Below are positions 33,853 through 42,208 of a stretch of DNA of 64,000 bases, piece by piece. The DNA lies in the NCBI RefSeq assembly GCF_013870525.1, contig NZ_JACBXD010000007.1, positions 1 through 64,000 on the forward strand, in the 5' to 3' direction. Source of the DNA: Amycolatopsis pittospori. GTDB lineage: Bacteria > Actinomycetota > Actinomycetes > Mycobacteriales > Pseudonocardiaceae. Under the pieces are notes generated by a model that saw only the letters and a list, made by a program, of their open reading frames with translations, had not been told where the DNA came from and made no database searches. The position numbers were made by a program, and so were the translations under genes. How positions within the stretch are numbered: the first letter of the stretch is position 1; the number at the start of each line of letters is the position of its first letter.

Positions 33853-33915
33853 GCGTTCAGTCCTCTGGATGCGGTAGTCGGCGATACGAACTACCGCATC
33901 CAGAGGACTAGACGC
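33853..33915. repeat. AGTCCTCT-family palindrome, copy 1
   Basis: The 20-nt arm 33859-33878 (AGTCCTCTGGATGCGGTAGT) pairs perfectly with 33890-33909; pairing extends outward to 33853 and 33915 with two mismatches. It lies between the hrpA start and the lactate monooxygenase stop. Similar elements are at 42131-42208 and 50735-50798, and a half element (AGAGGACTAATTGCGG) is near 29805. Confidence 0.75.
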
Positions 33916-33919
33916 TTAA

Positions 33920-35083
33920 TCAGGAGCGCGTGAGGGAGCCCGGGGTGAGGTCGGCGAGGGTCCGGTGCCCGGACAGGCCCATGGTCAGGTCGAGGTCGGC
34001 GAGCAGGCTCCGCAGCACGTGCCGGACGCCGTCCTCCCCCGCGTGCGCGAGCCCGTACACCCACGGCCGGCCCACGAGCACGGCCTTCGCCCCGAGCGCG
34101 AGCGCCTTGGCGATGTCGGCGCCGGTGCGGATCCCGGAGTCGAACAGGATCTCGAGCCGGTCCCCGACCGCGGCGACGATCTCCGGGAGCATGTCGAGCG
34201 AACCGACGGCGCCGTCGACCTGGCGGCCGCCGTGGTTGGAGACGACGATCCCGTCCATTCCGGCCTCGACGGCGCGGCGCGCGTCGTCCGGATGCTGGAT
34301 GCCCTTGAGCACGATCGGCCCGTCCCAGTGCTCACGCAGGAACGGGAGCCGGTCCCAGGTGCTGTCAGTGCCGGTGATCATCGAGATCCAGCGCAGGATC
34401 GCGGTGGGCGGGTCCTCTTCGGGCGACTTCTCGAGCAGGCCGCGGAACACCGGGTCGCTCAGCGGGACACCGAGCCCCACTCCCTTGATGAACGGCAGGT
34501 ACGCGTGGTCGAGGTCGTTCGGGCGCCACGCCAGCGTCCACGTGTCGAGGGTGATGACGAGCGTCGTGAAGCCCGCGGCCTTCGCCCGGGCCAGGATGCT
34601 CGCGCAGACCTCGTTGTCCGTCGGCCAGTACAGCTGGAACCAGCGCGAGCCCTCGCCACTGGCCTCGGCGACGTCCTCGATGCTCGTCGAGGACGCCGTC
34701 GACATGATGTAGGGCAGGCCGACCGAGGTCGCCGCGCGAGCGGCCGCCGGTTCGGCGCCCTCGTGCACGATCGACTGGACGCCGACCGGCGCCAGCAGCA
34801 CCGGCGCGGGCAGCGACGTCCCCAGCACGGTCGTCGACAGATCGCGTTCGGTCGACCCGGTGAGCATGCGGGGCACCAGGCGCCAGCGATCGAACGCCTC
34901 CCGGTTCGCGCGCGCGGTGGCGCCCGAACCGGCCGAGCCCGCGACGTACCAGAACGGCCCCGGCTCCAGGATCTCCCGCGCCGACTCCTCCAGCTTCGTG
35001 GCGTCGGTGGAGCACGGCGGGAGGATCCCGCCGAGCCCCTGCAGGTAGATCTCGTTCTGGTAGCCGCCGAACCGCTCTGTCAC
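33920..35083 (-). CDS. Lactate 2-monooxygenase / FMN-dependent alpha-hydroxy-acid oxidase
   Basis: 387 aa from GTG at 35083 with GAGGAGG upstream. FMN-binding TIM barrel: VLLAPVGVQSIVHEGAEPAAARAA, substrate Tyr in WFQLYWPTDNE, catalytic His and Arg in GIVVSNHGGRQVDGAVGSLD, and phosphate-binding DSGIRTGADIAKALALGAKAVLVGRPWVYGL. The N terminus (YQNEIYLQGLGG) matches lactate 2-monooxygenases. It would convert L-lactate to acetate and CO2 or to pyruvate. It lies 13 bp after the Kef gene, so the two are co-transcribed. Confidence 0.9.
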   Translation of the reverse strand: MTERFGGYQNEIYLQGLGGILPPCSTDATKLEESAREILEPGPFWYVAGSAGSGATARANREAFDRWRLVPRMLTGSTERDLSTTVLGTSLPAPVLLAPVGVQSIVHEGAEPAAARAATSVGLPYIMSTASSTSIEDVAEASGEGSRWFQLYWPTDNEVCASILARAKAAGFTTLVITLDTWTLAWRPNDLDHAYLPFIKGVGLGVPLSDPVFRGLLEKSPEEDPPTAILRWISMITGTDSTWDRLPFLREHWDGPIVLKGIQHPDDARRAVEAGMDGIVVSNHGGRQVDGAVGSLDMLPEIVAAVGDRLEILFDSGIRTGADIAKALALGAKAVLVGRPWVYGLAHAGEDGVRHVLRSLLADLDLTMGLSGHRTLADLTPGSLTRS

Positions 35084-35096
35084 CCAGGCCTCCTCG

Positions 35097-36314
35097 TCAC
35101 GTCGCCCGGGCCGGCTCTTCGCGGCCACGACGGGTCGAATCACCCCGGACGATACTCGCCGGTAGCAACCAGGCGAGTTTCTCCGAGCGGATGACCGCGA
35201 CTGGACCGATCACGGCCAGCAGCAGGACGTAGCCCGCGACGAACGGCGCGACCCGCGAGTCCAGCCCGGCCGCGGTCGCCATCGCGGCGAGCACCAGCGA
35301 GAACTCGCCCCGGGTGAGCACGGTCAGCCCGATGTTCACCCCGGCCTGCCGGTCGAATCCGTGCAGCCGCGCGGCCAGCGCGCCCGCGCCCAGGTTCAGC
35401 ACGATGGTCAGCGCCACCGCGATCAGCACCGGGACGACCACCGAGCCGACCGCGTTCGGGTCGATGCTGAGTCCGAAGATGAAGAAGAACAGCGCGCCGA
35501 ACGCGTCCCGCAGCGGGAGCACCAGCTTGTGGATGCGTGGCGCGACCTTCGAACCGCCGAGCATCATGCCGACCATGAACGCGCCGATGGCGTCGGACAC
35601 CCCGACCTCTTCGGCGACGGCGGCGCCCATGACGGCGACACCGACGAAGCAGACGGTCAGGAGTTCGTCGTCGGCCGAACCGAACAGTTTCGACACCACG
35701 CGGCCGCCCCAGCGGGCGAGCGCGGCCATCACGATCAGGAACGCGAACGCCTTGCCGAAGTCGGCCGCGGCCGAGCCGAACGTCCCGGCACCGGACAGCA
35801 CCGGCTGCAGCAACGCCAGGTAGAGCGCGAGGAACAGGTCCTCGATCACGATGATGCCCATGATGAGCCGGGACTCGGGATTGTTCATCCGGCGTGCTTC
35901 GAGCAGGAGTTTCGTGACGATCGCCGACGACGAGATCCCGATGGCGCCGGCGATGACCAGCGCTTCCCGGGTGCCCCAGCCCAGCAGGAAGCCGAAGGCG
36001 AGCCCTCCGCCGATGTTCAGGATCAGGTAGATCAGCCCTGACCAGACGAGTTTGCGACCACCCTTGGCCAGGTCGTCGAGGGAGAACTCGAGGCCGAGGT
36101 AGAACAGGAGGAAGACGAGACCGAGCCCGGCGAGTACGCCGAGCTCACTCGGATCGTCCACAAGGGACAGTCCGGGGGTGTTGGGGCCGAAGACGAAACC
36201 GGCCAGCATGAACAGGGGGATGGTGGGCAGCCCGATGCGGGCGCCGGCTCTGGCGATCACACCGGCGGCGAGGAACGCCCCGCCTACGGCCAGCAGGGCA
36301 TGACCGGAACTCAT
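35097..36314 (-). CDS. Kef/CPA2-type cation:proton antiporter
   Basis: 405 aa from ATG at 36314 with GGAGG before it. About 12-13 membrane helices, with hallmarks GLVFLLFYLGLEFSLDDL and AGAIGISSSAIVTKLLLE, and IEDLFLALYLALLQPV, whose Glu-Asp matches the ion-exchange site of CPA2 antiporters. It ends 30 residues after the last helix with no TrkA-N domain, so regulatory subunits must be separate or absent. It exchanges K+ or Na+ for H+. Co-transcribed with lactate monooxygenase downstream and probably the small secreted protein upstream. Confidence 0.92.
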   Translation of the reverse strand: MSSGHALLAVGGAFLAAGVIARAGARIGLPTIPLFMLAGFVFGPNTPGLSLVDDPSELGVLAGLGLVFLLFYLGLEFSLDDLAKGGRKLVWSGLIYLILNIGGGLAFGFLLGWGTREALVIAGAIGISSSAIVTKLLLEARRMNNPESRLIMGIIVIEDLFLALYLALLQPVLSGAGTFGSAAADFGKAFAFLIVMAALARWGGRVVSKLFGSADDELLTVCFVGVAVMGAAVAEEVGVSDAIGAFMVGMMLGGSKVAPRIHKLVLPLRDAFGALFFFIFGLSIDPNAVGSVVVPVLIAVALTIVLNLGAGALAARLHGFDRQAGVNIGLTVLTRGEFSLVLAAMATAAGLDSRVAPFVAGYVLLLAVIGPVAVIRSEKLAWLLPASIVRGDSTRRGREEPARAT

Positions 36315-36354
36315 GGAGACCTCCGATGGTGGCTGATACGGGTCGAGGGCCGGA

Positions 36355-36666
36355 TCAGCGCGGAGGCGCCCGCGCGGCGGCATGGGGCAGCGCGCGGGTG
36401 ACGACGACGGGTTCGCCCTGTTCGGGAGCGGGCCCGGCGTCGGGGAGGTCGACGGTCGCCGTCTCGGCGGGGACGTCGGCGAGGGGAACGGCTTGGCCGC
36501 CGTGGAAGGCGGGCAGCGGATGGGTCGCGAAGACGGCGACCGGATCGTCCCCGGTAGCACCACCGTGCCCGTGGGGAACGGTGGGCGTGACGAAGGCGAA
36601 GACGAGCAAGATCAGCAAGAAGAAGACGGAACGGTGCCGTGGGGCGGGGGCACGGGTCGTCGTCAT
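36355..36666 (-). CDS. Small secreted or membrane-anchored Pro/Ala-rich protein
   Basis: 103 aa. N terminus MTTTRAPAPRHRS then a hydrophobic helix VFFLLILLVFAFVTPTV, followed by a HGHGG segment and a Pro/Ala-rich, low-complexity acidic tail. This is a signal-anchor or signal peptide plus an extracytoplasmic tail. It lies 40 bp upstream of the Kef antiporter on the same strand and behind the likely promoter at 36689-36719, so it is probably the first gene of that operon. No family recognised. The reading frame could be fortuitous, but the start, topology and position favour a real gene. Confidence 0.6.
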   Translation of the reverse strand: MTTTRAPAPRHRSVFFLLILLVFAFVTPTVPHGHGGATGDDPVAVFATHPLPAFHGGQAVPLADVPAETATVDLPDAGPAPEQGEPVVVTRALPHAAARAPPR

Positions 36667-36688
36667 CTGCCCGCGACTTTACCAGTCC

Positions 36689-36719
36689 TTTATAGACAAA
36701 TCGACGAGAGATCTGTCAC
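36689..36719 (-). promoter_or_regulatory. Candidate promoter of the Kef operon
   Basis: On the minus strand, GTGACA (36719-36714) and TATAAA (36694-36689) lie 19 bp apart in an unusually AT-rich 50-bp gap, just before the small-protein gene. The spacing is slightly long. Confidence 0.4.
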
Positions 36720-37285
36720 GGGTCCCGCCACATCGGCCGCATCGGCGGCCCGTCCTCGGCGGCGAACACCGGGCCATGATCGCGAAAACCCAGTCGCCGG
36801 TACAGTTTCGCGCTGTCCGGCGAGCTGGCCTCCAGGTACGCGGGTGCGCCCTCGGCGCCACAGCGGTCGAGCCCGTGCCGCAGCAGCCTGGCACCGATCC
36901 CTTGCCGCTGCGCGTTCTTGCGAACGCCGATGAACTGCGCGTGGTGGTACTCGCCGCCGGGAGCACGCTCCGTCATCAGTGCGAACAACGCGCCGAGCCG
37001 CCCCAGTTCGACCTCGGTGAGCCCGGCGAAGACATCACCGTCCGGCTCGCCTTCCGCCTCGCCGGGGGTCCAGACGATCGCCGCCGAAAGATCACCGGTG
37101 ACGTCGATATGGCCACCCGTGGCCCACGCCCCGAGCACGATCGCGCGATAGAAGATCGGCAGCGCCACCGCGCGGCGCTCGTCATCGGGGAAGGACCACA
37201 CGCTGACGGGGTCGTCGTGGAAGGCCTCGGCCAGCACGTCGACCACAGTGTCCATTTCGGACTGTTCGGCGGGCCGGATGATCAT
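36716..37285 (-). CDS. GNAT family N-acetyltransferase
   Basis: 189 aa from ATG at 37285, overlapping the permease stop by ATGA. The acetyl-CoA motif A is ...QFIGVRKNAQRQGIGARLLRHGLDRC (Q/RxxGxG/A loop RQGIGA), and the C-terminal beta strand LYRRLGFRDHG is typical of GNATs. Substrate unknown; the coupling to an APC permease suggests it acts on the imported amine or amino acid. Confidence 0.87.
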   Translation of the reverse strand: MIIRPAEQSEMDTVVDVLAEAFHDDPVSVWSFPDDERRAVALPIFYRAIVLGAWATGGHIDVTGDLSAAIVWTPGEAEGEPDGDVFAGLTEVELGRLGALFALMTERAPGGEYHHAQFIGVRKNAQRQGIGARLLRHGLDRCGAEGAPAYLEASSPDSAKLYRRLGFRDHGPVFAAEDGPPMRPMWRDP

Positions 37286-38763
37286 CGGCCCCGCCTCAGG
37301 ACCGCGGGTTCGCGTTCGTCCTCGTCGTCTTCGAGCGGGCCGCCGATCCCGGCGTAGGTCTCGGGATCCCGTGTCCGCAGCACTTCCGCGCGCAGGAAGC
37401 CCACCAGCGCGGCGAGGACCACGAGCCCGGGCAGTCCCCAGCGCAGCAGGAAGGTGCCCGCCGGCCCGAGCAGCACGTCGAAATTGAGCAGGATCAACGC
37501 GAGGACGGCCGACAGCGCGAGGATCGCCAGACTCGGCGCCATCCAGCGGCGCCAGGCGTTTTCGGCCTGACGGCGCCGTTTGAAAAAGCCGATCACCGAA
37601 AGCGAGACGGCGATCATGATCACCACGGCACCCATCGACGCCGTCGCACCGAGCCAGGTGAACAGTTCGGTCACCGGATCGCGCCCGGCGATCGCGAACG
37701 CGGACACCACCACGAAGGCGAGCGCGGTCTGCGTGAGCGAACCCGCCGACGGCGCCCCGGTGCGCTTGCTCGTCTTGGCGAGCGAACGCGGCAGCAGGCC
37801 CTCGCGGCCGAGCGCGAAGAAGTACCGCGCGACGGCGTTGTGGAAACTCAGCAGCGCCGCGCATTGACCGGTCACGAAAAGCGTGTAGGCGATGTCGGAG
37901 AACGTGCCGCCGAGATGTTCGCCCGCCAGATCGAACAGCAGATCCGGTCCGTGGGCGGACGCGGTGGTGACGATCGCGTCGGGTCCGGTGCCGACGGCGA
38001 GCGCGAGCGAGGACACGACATAGAGGACCGCGGTGAGACCGATCGCCGCGAACGTCGCCCGGCCGACCGTACGGCTGGGTTCACGCGTCTCCTCGCCGTA
38101 GGTCGCCGCGCCCTCGAAGCCGATGAACGCCGCGGCGGAGAACGCGAACACCGCGCCCACCCCGGTCGTGAACAGGCTCGACGGCTCCAACGGCACCCAG
38201 GAAACGCCGCCTCCGGCCGGATTCGTGAACAACGCGATGTCGACCACGGTGATGATGGCGACCTCGAGACACAACGCCACCCCGAGCACCTTGGCGTTGA
38301 GGTCGACCCTCAACACGCCGAGCATGCCGACGATCACCACCATCACCAAGGAGCACAGCCACCACGGCGGCGGTGAACCGGTGAGCGTGCCCAGCCAGGT
38401 CGACACCGACCAGCCGAACAGGCCGTAGATGCTGGTCTGAATGGCGTTGTAGGTGATCAGCGTGACGAACGCGATCCCGGCGCCGGTGGATTTACCGACC
38501 CCGTTGGCGACGTACGGGTAGAAGGCACCCGCGTTGGTGATGTAGCGGCTCATCGCCGCATACCCGACCGCGAACAGGCCCAGGATCGGGGCGAGCAGGA
38601 GGAACGACAACGGCACACCGACACTGCCGGTGACCGCGTAGTTCGTCGGGACCCCGCCCGCGATGGCGAACAGCGGACCCGCCGCCGCCACCACGAAGAA
38701 GACGATCTGGGCGGCCCCGAGCCGCCGATGGCCGAGACCGCGTCGCGGTCTGTGCGTACCCAT
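37282..38763 (-). CDS. APC superfamily amino acid/amine permease
   Basis: 493 aa from ATG at 38763, with GGGGGGA upstream. About 12 membrane helices; the helix-1 break AAAGPLFAIAGGVPTNYAVTG and AFIGFEGAATYGEETREPSRTVGRA in helix 6 are APC hallmarks (Glu-Glu-Thr-Arg cap). The acidic C-terminal tail is cytoplasmic. Similar proteins transport amino acids or polyamines by proton symport. Coupled to the GNAT gene downstream. Divergent from the GPP34 gene at 38966. Confidence 0.9.
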   Translation of the reverse strand: MGTHRPRRGLGHRRLGAAQIVFFVVAAAGPLFAIAGGVPTNYAVTGSVGVPLSFLLLAPILGLFAVGYAAMSRYITNAGAFYPYVANGVGKSTGAGIAFVTLITYNAIQTSIYGLFGWSVSTWLGTLTGSPPPWWLCSLVMVVIVGMLGVLRVDLNAKVLGVALCLEVAIITVVDIALFTNPAGGGVSWVPLEPSSLFTTGVGAVFAFSAAAFIGFEGAATYGEETREPSRTVGRATFAAIGLTAVLYVVSSLALAVGTGPDAIVTTASAHGPDLLFDLAGEHLGGTFSDIAYTLFVTGQCAALLSFHNAVARYFFALGREGLLPRSLAKTSKRTGAPSAGSLTQTALAFVVVSAFAIAGRDPVTELFTWLGATASMGAVVIMIAVSLSVIGFFKRRRQAENAWRRWMAPSLAILALSAVLALILLNFDVLLGPAGTFLLRWGLPGLVVLAALVGFLRAEVLRTRDPETYAGIGGPLEDDEDEREPAVLRRGR

Positions 38764-38965
38764 TGATCCGTCCCCCCGGACGTCGAAATCGTGGTGAACA
38801 CGGTCGGTTCGTGCTCTTGATCTTGAGAAGCCATCCCACCCTAGGGCCGGACAACCCGGCGAGGTACGTCCGTTCAGGCTAAAAACGGACCTCGGGTCGC
38901 AGTGGTACACCCGGTACCGCTACTTTGGCCGTCCCGCACTTTCAACGCCGGAGGGCGTGCCATTC

Positions 38966-39607
38966 ATGCGTCGGCTGACCTTGGTCGATTCCCTGTTCTT
39001 CCTCGCCCACGACGAGTTCACCGGAAAACCCGCGCTGCGCCGCACGGGACTGGGCATCGGAATGGCCGGTTCCGCGCTCTGCGATCTCCTCCTCGCCGAG
39101 CGGATCACCGTGGAACGCAAGCGAATCCGGCCGCTGTCCCGCCGCCGGATCGGTCATCCCGTGCTGGATCGCGCGTTCTCGGAAATCCTCGGCGAGCGCG
39201 AGTGGCACACCGTCCGGGAATGGGTCGACCATCTCCGTCAGGACATCGGGGAAACGGTAGCGAACAATCTGCTCGACGCGGGGGTGATCAACCGCGAGAC
39301 CGATCGGGGTCTCATGCGGAAAATTCACCGCTACCCACCTCGGGATCTGCTGATGTCGACCGCCGCGCGCAGCAAGGCCAGGGCCGCCGTACTCGGCACC
39401 GAACGGCCGGATCCGCATTCGGTCTGCCTGGCCTTACTGGCCTGGACCATCGGTCTCGACGACCTCTGTGAGCCCGAACTCGACCGCGCCGCGCTGCGGG
39501 ACTGGGCCGAAGCGACCCACCGTGACCTCCCGAGGTCGCTGGCCGACCTGATCTCGGGGATCGACGCGGTGGGCGCCGCCGTCGTCTACACCGGCGACCG
39601 GCACTGA
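38966..39607 (+). CDS. GPP34 (GOLPH3/Vps74-like) family protein
   Basis: 213 aa from ATG at 38966, ten bases after GGAGGG. The GPP34 pattern is present: LTLVDSLFFLAHDEFTGKPALRRTGLGIGMAGSALCDLLLAERI at the N terminus and SVCLALLAWTIGLDDLCEPELDR in the C-terminal half. Eukaryotic relatives bind phosphatidylinositol 4-phosphate at Golgi membranes; bacterial copies are frequent in actinomycetes and have no established role. Here it is followed 20 bp later by an enoyl-reductase-like gene, so the two may form an operon. Confidence 0.88.
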   Translation: MRRLTLVDSLFFLAHDEFTGKPALRRTGLGIGMAGSALCDLLLAERITVERKRIRPLSRRRIGHPVLDRAFSEILGEREWHTVREWVDHLRQDIGETVANNLLDAGVINRETDRGLMRKIHRYPPRDLLMSTAARSKARAAVLGTERPDPHSVCLALLAWTIGLDDLCEPELDRAALRDWAEATHRDLPRSLADLISGIDAVGAAVVYTGDRH

Positions 39608-39627
39608 CCGGCGGTAGCCTGGGCGCC

Positions 39628-40794
39628 ATGTCCACTGAGCGTGACCACGACGTCGTCCTGTTCGGGGCCACCGGGTTCACCGGTGGCCTGACCGCGGAAT
39701 ACCTCGCCCGCACCGCGCCTCCCGGCCTGCGCTGGGCCTTGGCCGGACGCGACCGGCGCAAGCTGGAAACGCTGCGTGAGAAGCTTTCCTCGATCGACGA
39801 AAACCTGGCCACACTGCCCTTGCTGCGGGCCGATGTCTCCGATGTGGACTCTCTGCGGAAGGTCGCGGAGTCCACGAAGGTCGTCGCCACGACCGTCGGC
39901 CCGTACATCCACTACGGCGAACCACTGGTCGCCGCGTGCGCCGAAGCCGGGACCGACTACGCCGATCTGTGCGGCGAGCCCGAGTTCGTCGACCGGATGT
40001 ACCTCGCCCACCACGCCCGCGCGGCCGAGACCGGCGCCCGGCTGGTGCACGCGTGCGGATTCGACTCGATCCCGCACGATCTCGGCGCACTGTTCACGGT
40101 TTCCCAGCTACCACAAGGGAAACCAATCGAGATCGACGGGTACGTACGGGCGGGCGGGATGCCGTCGGGCGGCACCTTCCTTTCGGCACTGACCGCGTTT
40201 TCCCGGATGCCTTCCAGTCTTCGCGCCGCGCGGGAACGCTCGTCGGCCGAGCCGCGTCCTGAGGGCCGTCGCGCACGAGCCCCGATCGGCACGCCGCACC
40301 GCAACCCGGACGGCTTCTGGGCCGTGCCGCTGCCGACGATCGACCCGATGATCGTCGCACGCTCCGCCGCCGCACTGGAGAACTACGGTCCCGACTTCAC
40401 CTACCGGCATTTCGCGGCCATCAAACGACTTCCGGTGGTCGCCGCCGGTGCTGCCGGGATGGGCCTCGTCTTCGCCGCCGCCCAGATCCCGCCGGCGCGC
40501 CGGGCGTTGTCGAACCTCCTGAAGCCCGGCGCCGGGCCGGACGAGCAGCGGCGGGCGCGCTCGTGGTTCTCCGTGCGGTTCCATGCCGAAAGCGGCGGCG
40601 AGCGCGTGGTGACCGAGGTTTCCGGCGGCGACCCCGGCTACGGCGAGACCGCGAAGATGCTCGCCGAGTCCGCGATGTGCCTGGCGCTGGACGACCTGCC
40701 GAAGGTCGCCGGCCAGGTGACCACGGCGACCGCGATGGGGCAACCGCTGATTGACCGGCTCAGCGGCGCCGGCCTGCGGTTCAGCGTCCTGTAG
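39628..40794 (+). CDS. Saccharopine-dehydrogenase-like / trans-acting enoyl reductase family protein
   Basis: 388 aa. N-terminal Rossmann fold with VVLFGATGFTGGLTAEYL (about 9-26) and VVATTVGPYIHYGEPLVAACAEAGTDYADLCGEPEF, the hallmark of the saccharopine dehydrogenase NAD(P)-binding family. A hydrophobic segment (VVAAGAAGMGLVFAAAQIPPA, about 270-290) suggests membrane contact. Mycobacterial homologues include the trans-acting enoyl reductase of phthiocerol and glycolipid synthesis. No polyketide synthase is nearby, so a lipid reductase role is only likely. Confidence 0.87.
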   Translation: MSTERDHDVVLFGATGFTGGLTAEYLARTAPPGLRWALAGRDRRKLETLREKLSSIDENLATLPLLRADVSDVDSLRKVAESTKVVATTVGPYIHYGEPLVAACAEAGTDYADLCGEPEFVDRMYLAHHARAAETGARLVHACGFDSIPHDLGALFTVSQLPQGKPIEIDGYVRAGGMPSGGTFLSALTAFSRMPSSLRAARERSSAEPRPEGRRARAPIGTPHRNPDGFWAVPLPTIDPMIVARSAAALENYGPDFTYRHFAAIKRLPVVAAGAAGMGLVFAAAQIPPARRALSNLLKPGAGPDEQRRARSWFSVRFHAESGGERVVTEVSGGDPGYGETAKMLAESAMCLALDDLPKVAGQVTTATAMGQPLIDRLSGAGLRFSVL

Positions 40795-40833
40795 CCGCCC
40801 CGCGGGGCCCTGAGCCCGACGTCTCAGCCTCCC

Positions 40834-41090
40834 CTCGCGTGCCTGGACACCGAACTCGCGTGCTTGAGCGCCGAACTCGCGTGTCTGGATGGCGCACTCG
40901 CGTGATCAGACGGACGACACACGTGATTGAGCGGCGCACTCGCGTGATCAGACGGACGCCACGATGCGGGCCTCGGTCTCGACGCGTCGTCCATCCAATC
41001 ACGCGCGTCGTCCGGCTGATCACGTGAGTCGTCCGGCTGATCACGTGAGTGCGCCTTCCAAGCACGCGTGATCGCCGTTCAAGCACGCGT
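40834..41090. repeat. Array of 21-nt repeats in two opposing halves
   Basis: Six consecutive 21-nt units starting with CTCGCGTG (40834-40959), such as CTCGCGTGATCAGACGGACG, are followed after about 26 bp by five units in opposite orientation (40986-41090), such as GTCGTCCGGCTGATCACGTG. Units differ from each other at the middle positions. The halves together could fold as a large cruciform. There is no spacer/repeat alternation. It sits between the enoyl-reductase-like gene and the chitosanase gene. Confidence 0.8.
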
Positions 41091-41265
41091 GGCGCGGGGA
41101 ATCACGGGGAGCCGGCCCGCCACAAGGTCCTTTCGTCGGTGATCGCGTCGCGACTTTTCGCGGTCGCGGGTCTTGTGGCGCGCATTCACTCGTGGTTATC
41201 GTGTGGCCACGCCGCAGTTACACCTGACAGAAGATGACAATTCTCTGTGGAAAGGGACACCTTTC

Positions 41266-42117
41266 ATGAGTAACGCCCTGCGGCCCGCGATGCGCCGCGC
41301 TCTCGGCGCGGTCTCCGTCCTCGCTCTCGCCGTTTCCGGCCCTGTCGCGATCTCTTCACTCGCCTCCGCCGAACCGGTTCCGGCGAGCGCCTCGATCTTC
41401 GCCTCCGGTGGCGATCTCGCCTCGCCGGAGAAGAAGGAGATCGCGATGCAGATCGTCTCCAGCGCGGAAAACTCTTCGCTGGACTGGAAAGCGCAGTATC
41501 AGTACATCGAGGACATCGGCGACGGACGCGGGTACACCGCCGGCATCATCGGGTTCTGTTCCGGCACCGGCGACATGCTCGAACTCGTCGAGCGCTACAC
41601 GAACTCCGTCCCGGACAACCCGCTCGCGGAATACCTCCCCGCCCTGCGCGCGGTCGACGGCTCCGATTCGCACGAAGGCCTCGGCAGCGGTTTCGAAAAC
41701 GCGTGGCGTGAGGCGGCGGCCCAGTCCGACTTCCAGGCCGCGCAGAACGGCGAACGCGACCGCGTCTATTTCGATCCCTCGGTGAACCAGGCGAAATCGG
41801 ACGGTCTGGGCGCACTGGGACAATTCATCTATTACGACGCCATCGTGATGCATGGCCCGGGCACCAGTTCGGACAGCTTCGGCGGCATCCGCTCCACCGC
41901 GATCGGCAAGGCGAAGCCGCCGTCGCAGGGCGGTGACGAGAAGACGTACCTCACGGCGTTCCTCGACGCGCGGCGCGTGATCATGAAGCAGGAAGAGGCG
42001 CACGCGGACACCTCCCGGATCGACACCGCGCAGCTCGTGTGGCTCAACGAGGGCAACCTCGACCTGCACACGCCGCTGAAGTGGAAGGTCTACGGCGACC
42101 CGTTCGAGATCGACTGA
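41266..42117 (+). CDS. csn: Secreted chitosanase, glycoside hydrolase family 46
   Basis: 283 aa. Signal peptide with basic start RPAMRRAL, hydrophobic core and SLASAEP near residue 35. The mature enzyme shows GH46 hallmarks: EIAMQIVSSAENSSLDWKAQYQYIEDIGDGRGYTAGIIGF with the catalytic Glu68 and Asp86, 18 residues apart as in the Streptomyces N174 enzyme (Glu22/Asp40). It hydrolyses chitosan outside the cell by inversion. ATG at 41266 follows AAAGGGA. Monocistronic. Often regulated by CsnR-type operators, which I did not find with confidence. Confidence 0.96.
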   Translation: MSNALRPAMRRALGAVSVLALAVSGPVAISSLASAEPVPASASIFASGGDLASPEKKEIAMQIVSSAENSSLDWKAQYQYIEDIGDGRGYTAGIIGFCSGTGDMLELVERYTNSVPDNPLAEYLPALRAVDGSDSHEGLGSGFENAWREAAAQSDFQAAQNGERDRVYFDPSVNQAKSDGLGALGQFIYYDAIVMHGPGTSSDSFGGIRSTAIGKAKPPSQGGDEKTYLTAFLDARRVIMKQEEAHADTSRIDTAQLVWLNEGNLDLHTPLKWKVYGDPFEID

Positions 42118-42130
42118 CCGAACGCCCGTC

Positions 42131-42208
42131 CCGAGACCGCAACTAGAGGACTAAATGCGGTAGTTCGCGCTCGAACTACCGCAACCAGAGGACTAGTTGC
42201 GGTCTCGG
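42131..42208. repeat. AGTCCTCT-family palindrome, copy 2
   Basis: Outer arms CCGAGACCGCAACT (42131-42144) and AGTTGCGGTCTCGG (42195-42208) pair perfectly. Inside, GCGGTAGTTCG and CGAACTACCGC (42157-42182) pair around 4 nt, and AGAGGACTA occurs in both halves. The right arm is also the 3' end of the PHP gene. It lies between convergent genes. Confidence 0.75.

Noticed and set aside
40839-41027. Frames encoding seven-residue repeats (RTRVIRR-like) on both strands
   Set aside because: They are a by-product of the 21-nt DNA repeats; no ribosome site, and both strands are open equally.
40834-41090. Possible CRISPR array
   Set aside because: Units are directly adjacent with no unique spacers, reverse orientation halfway, and no cas genes are in the window.
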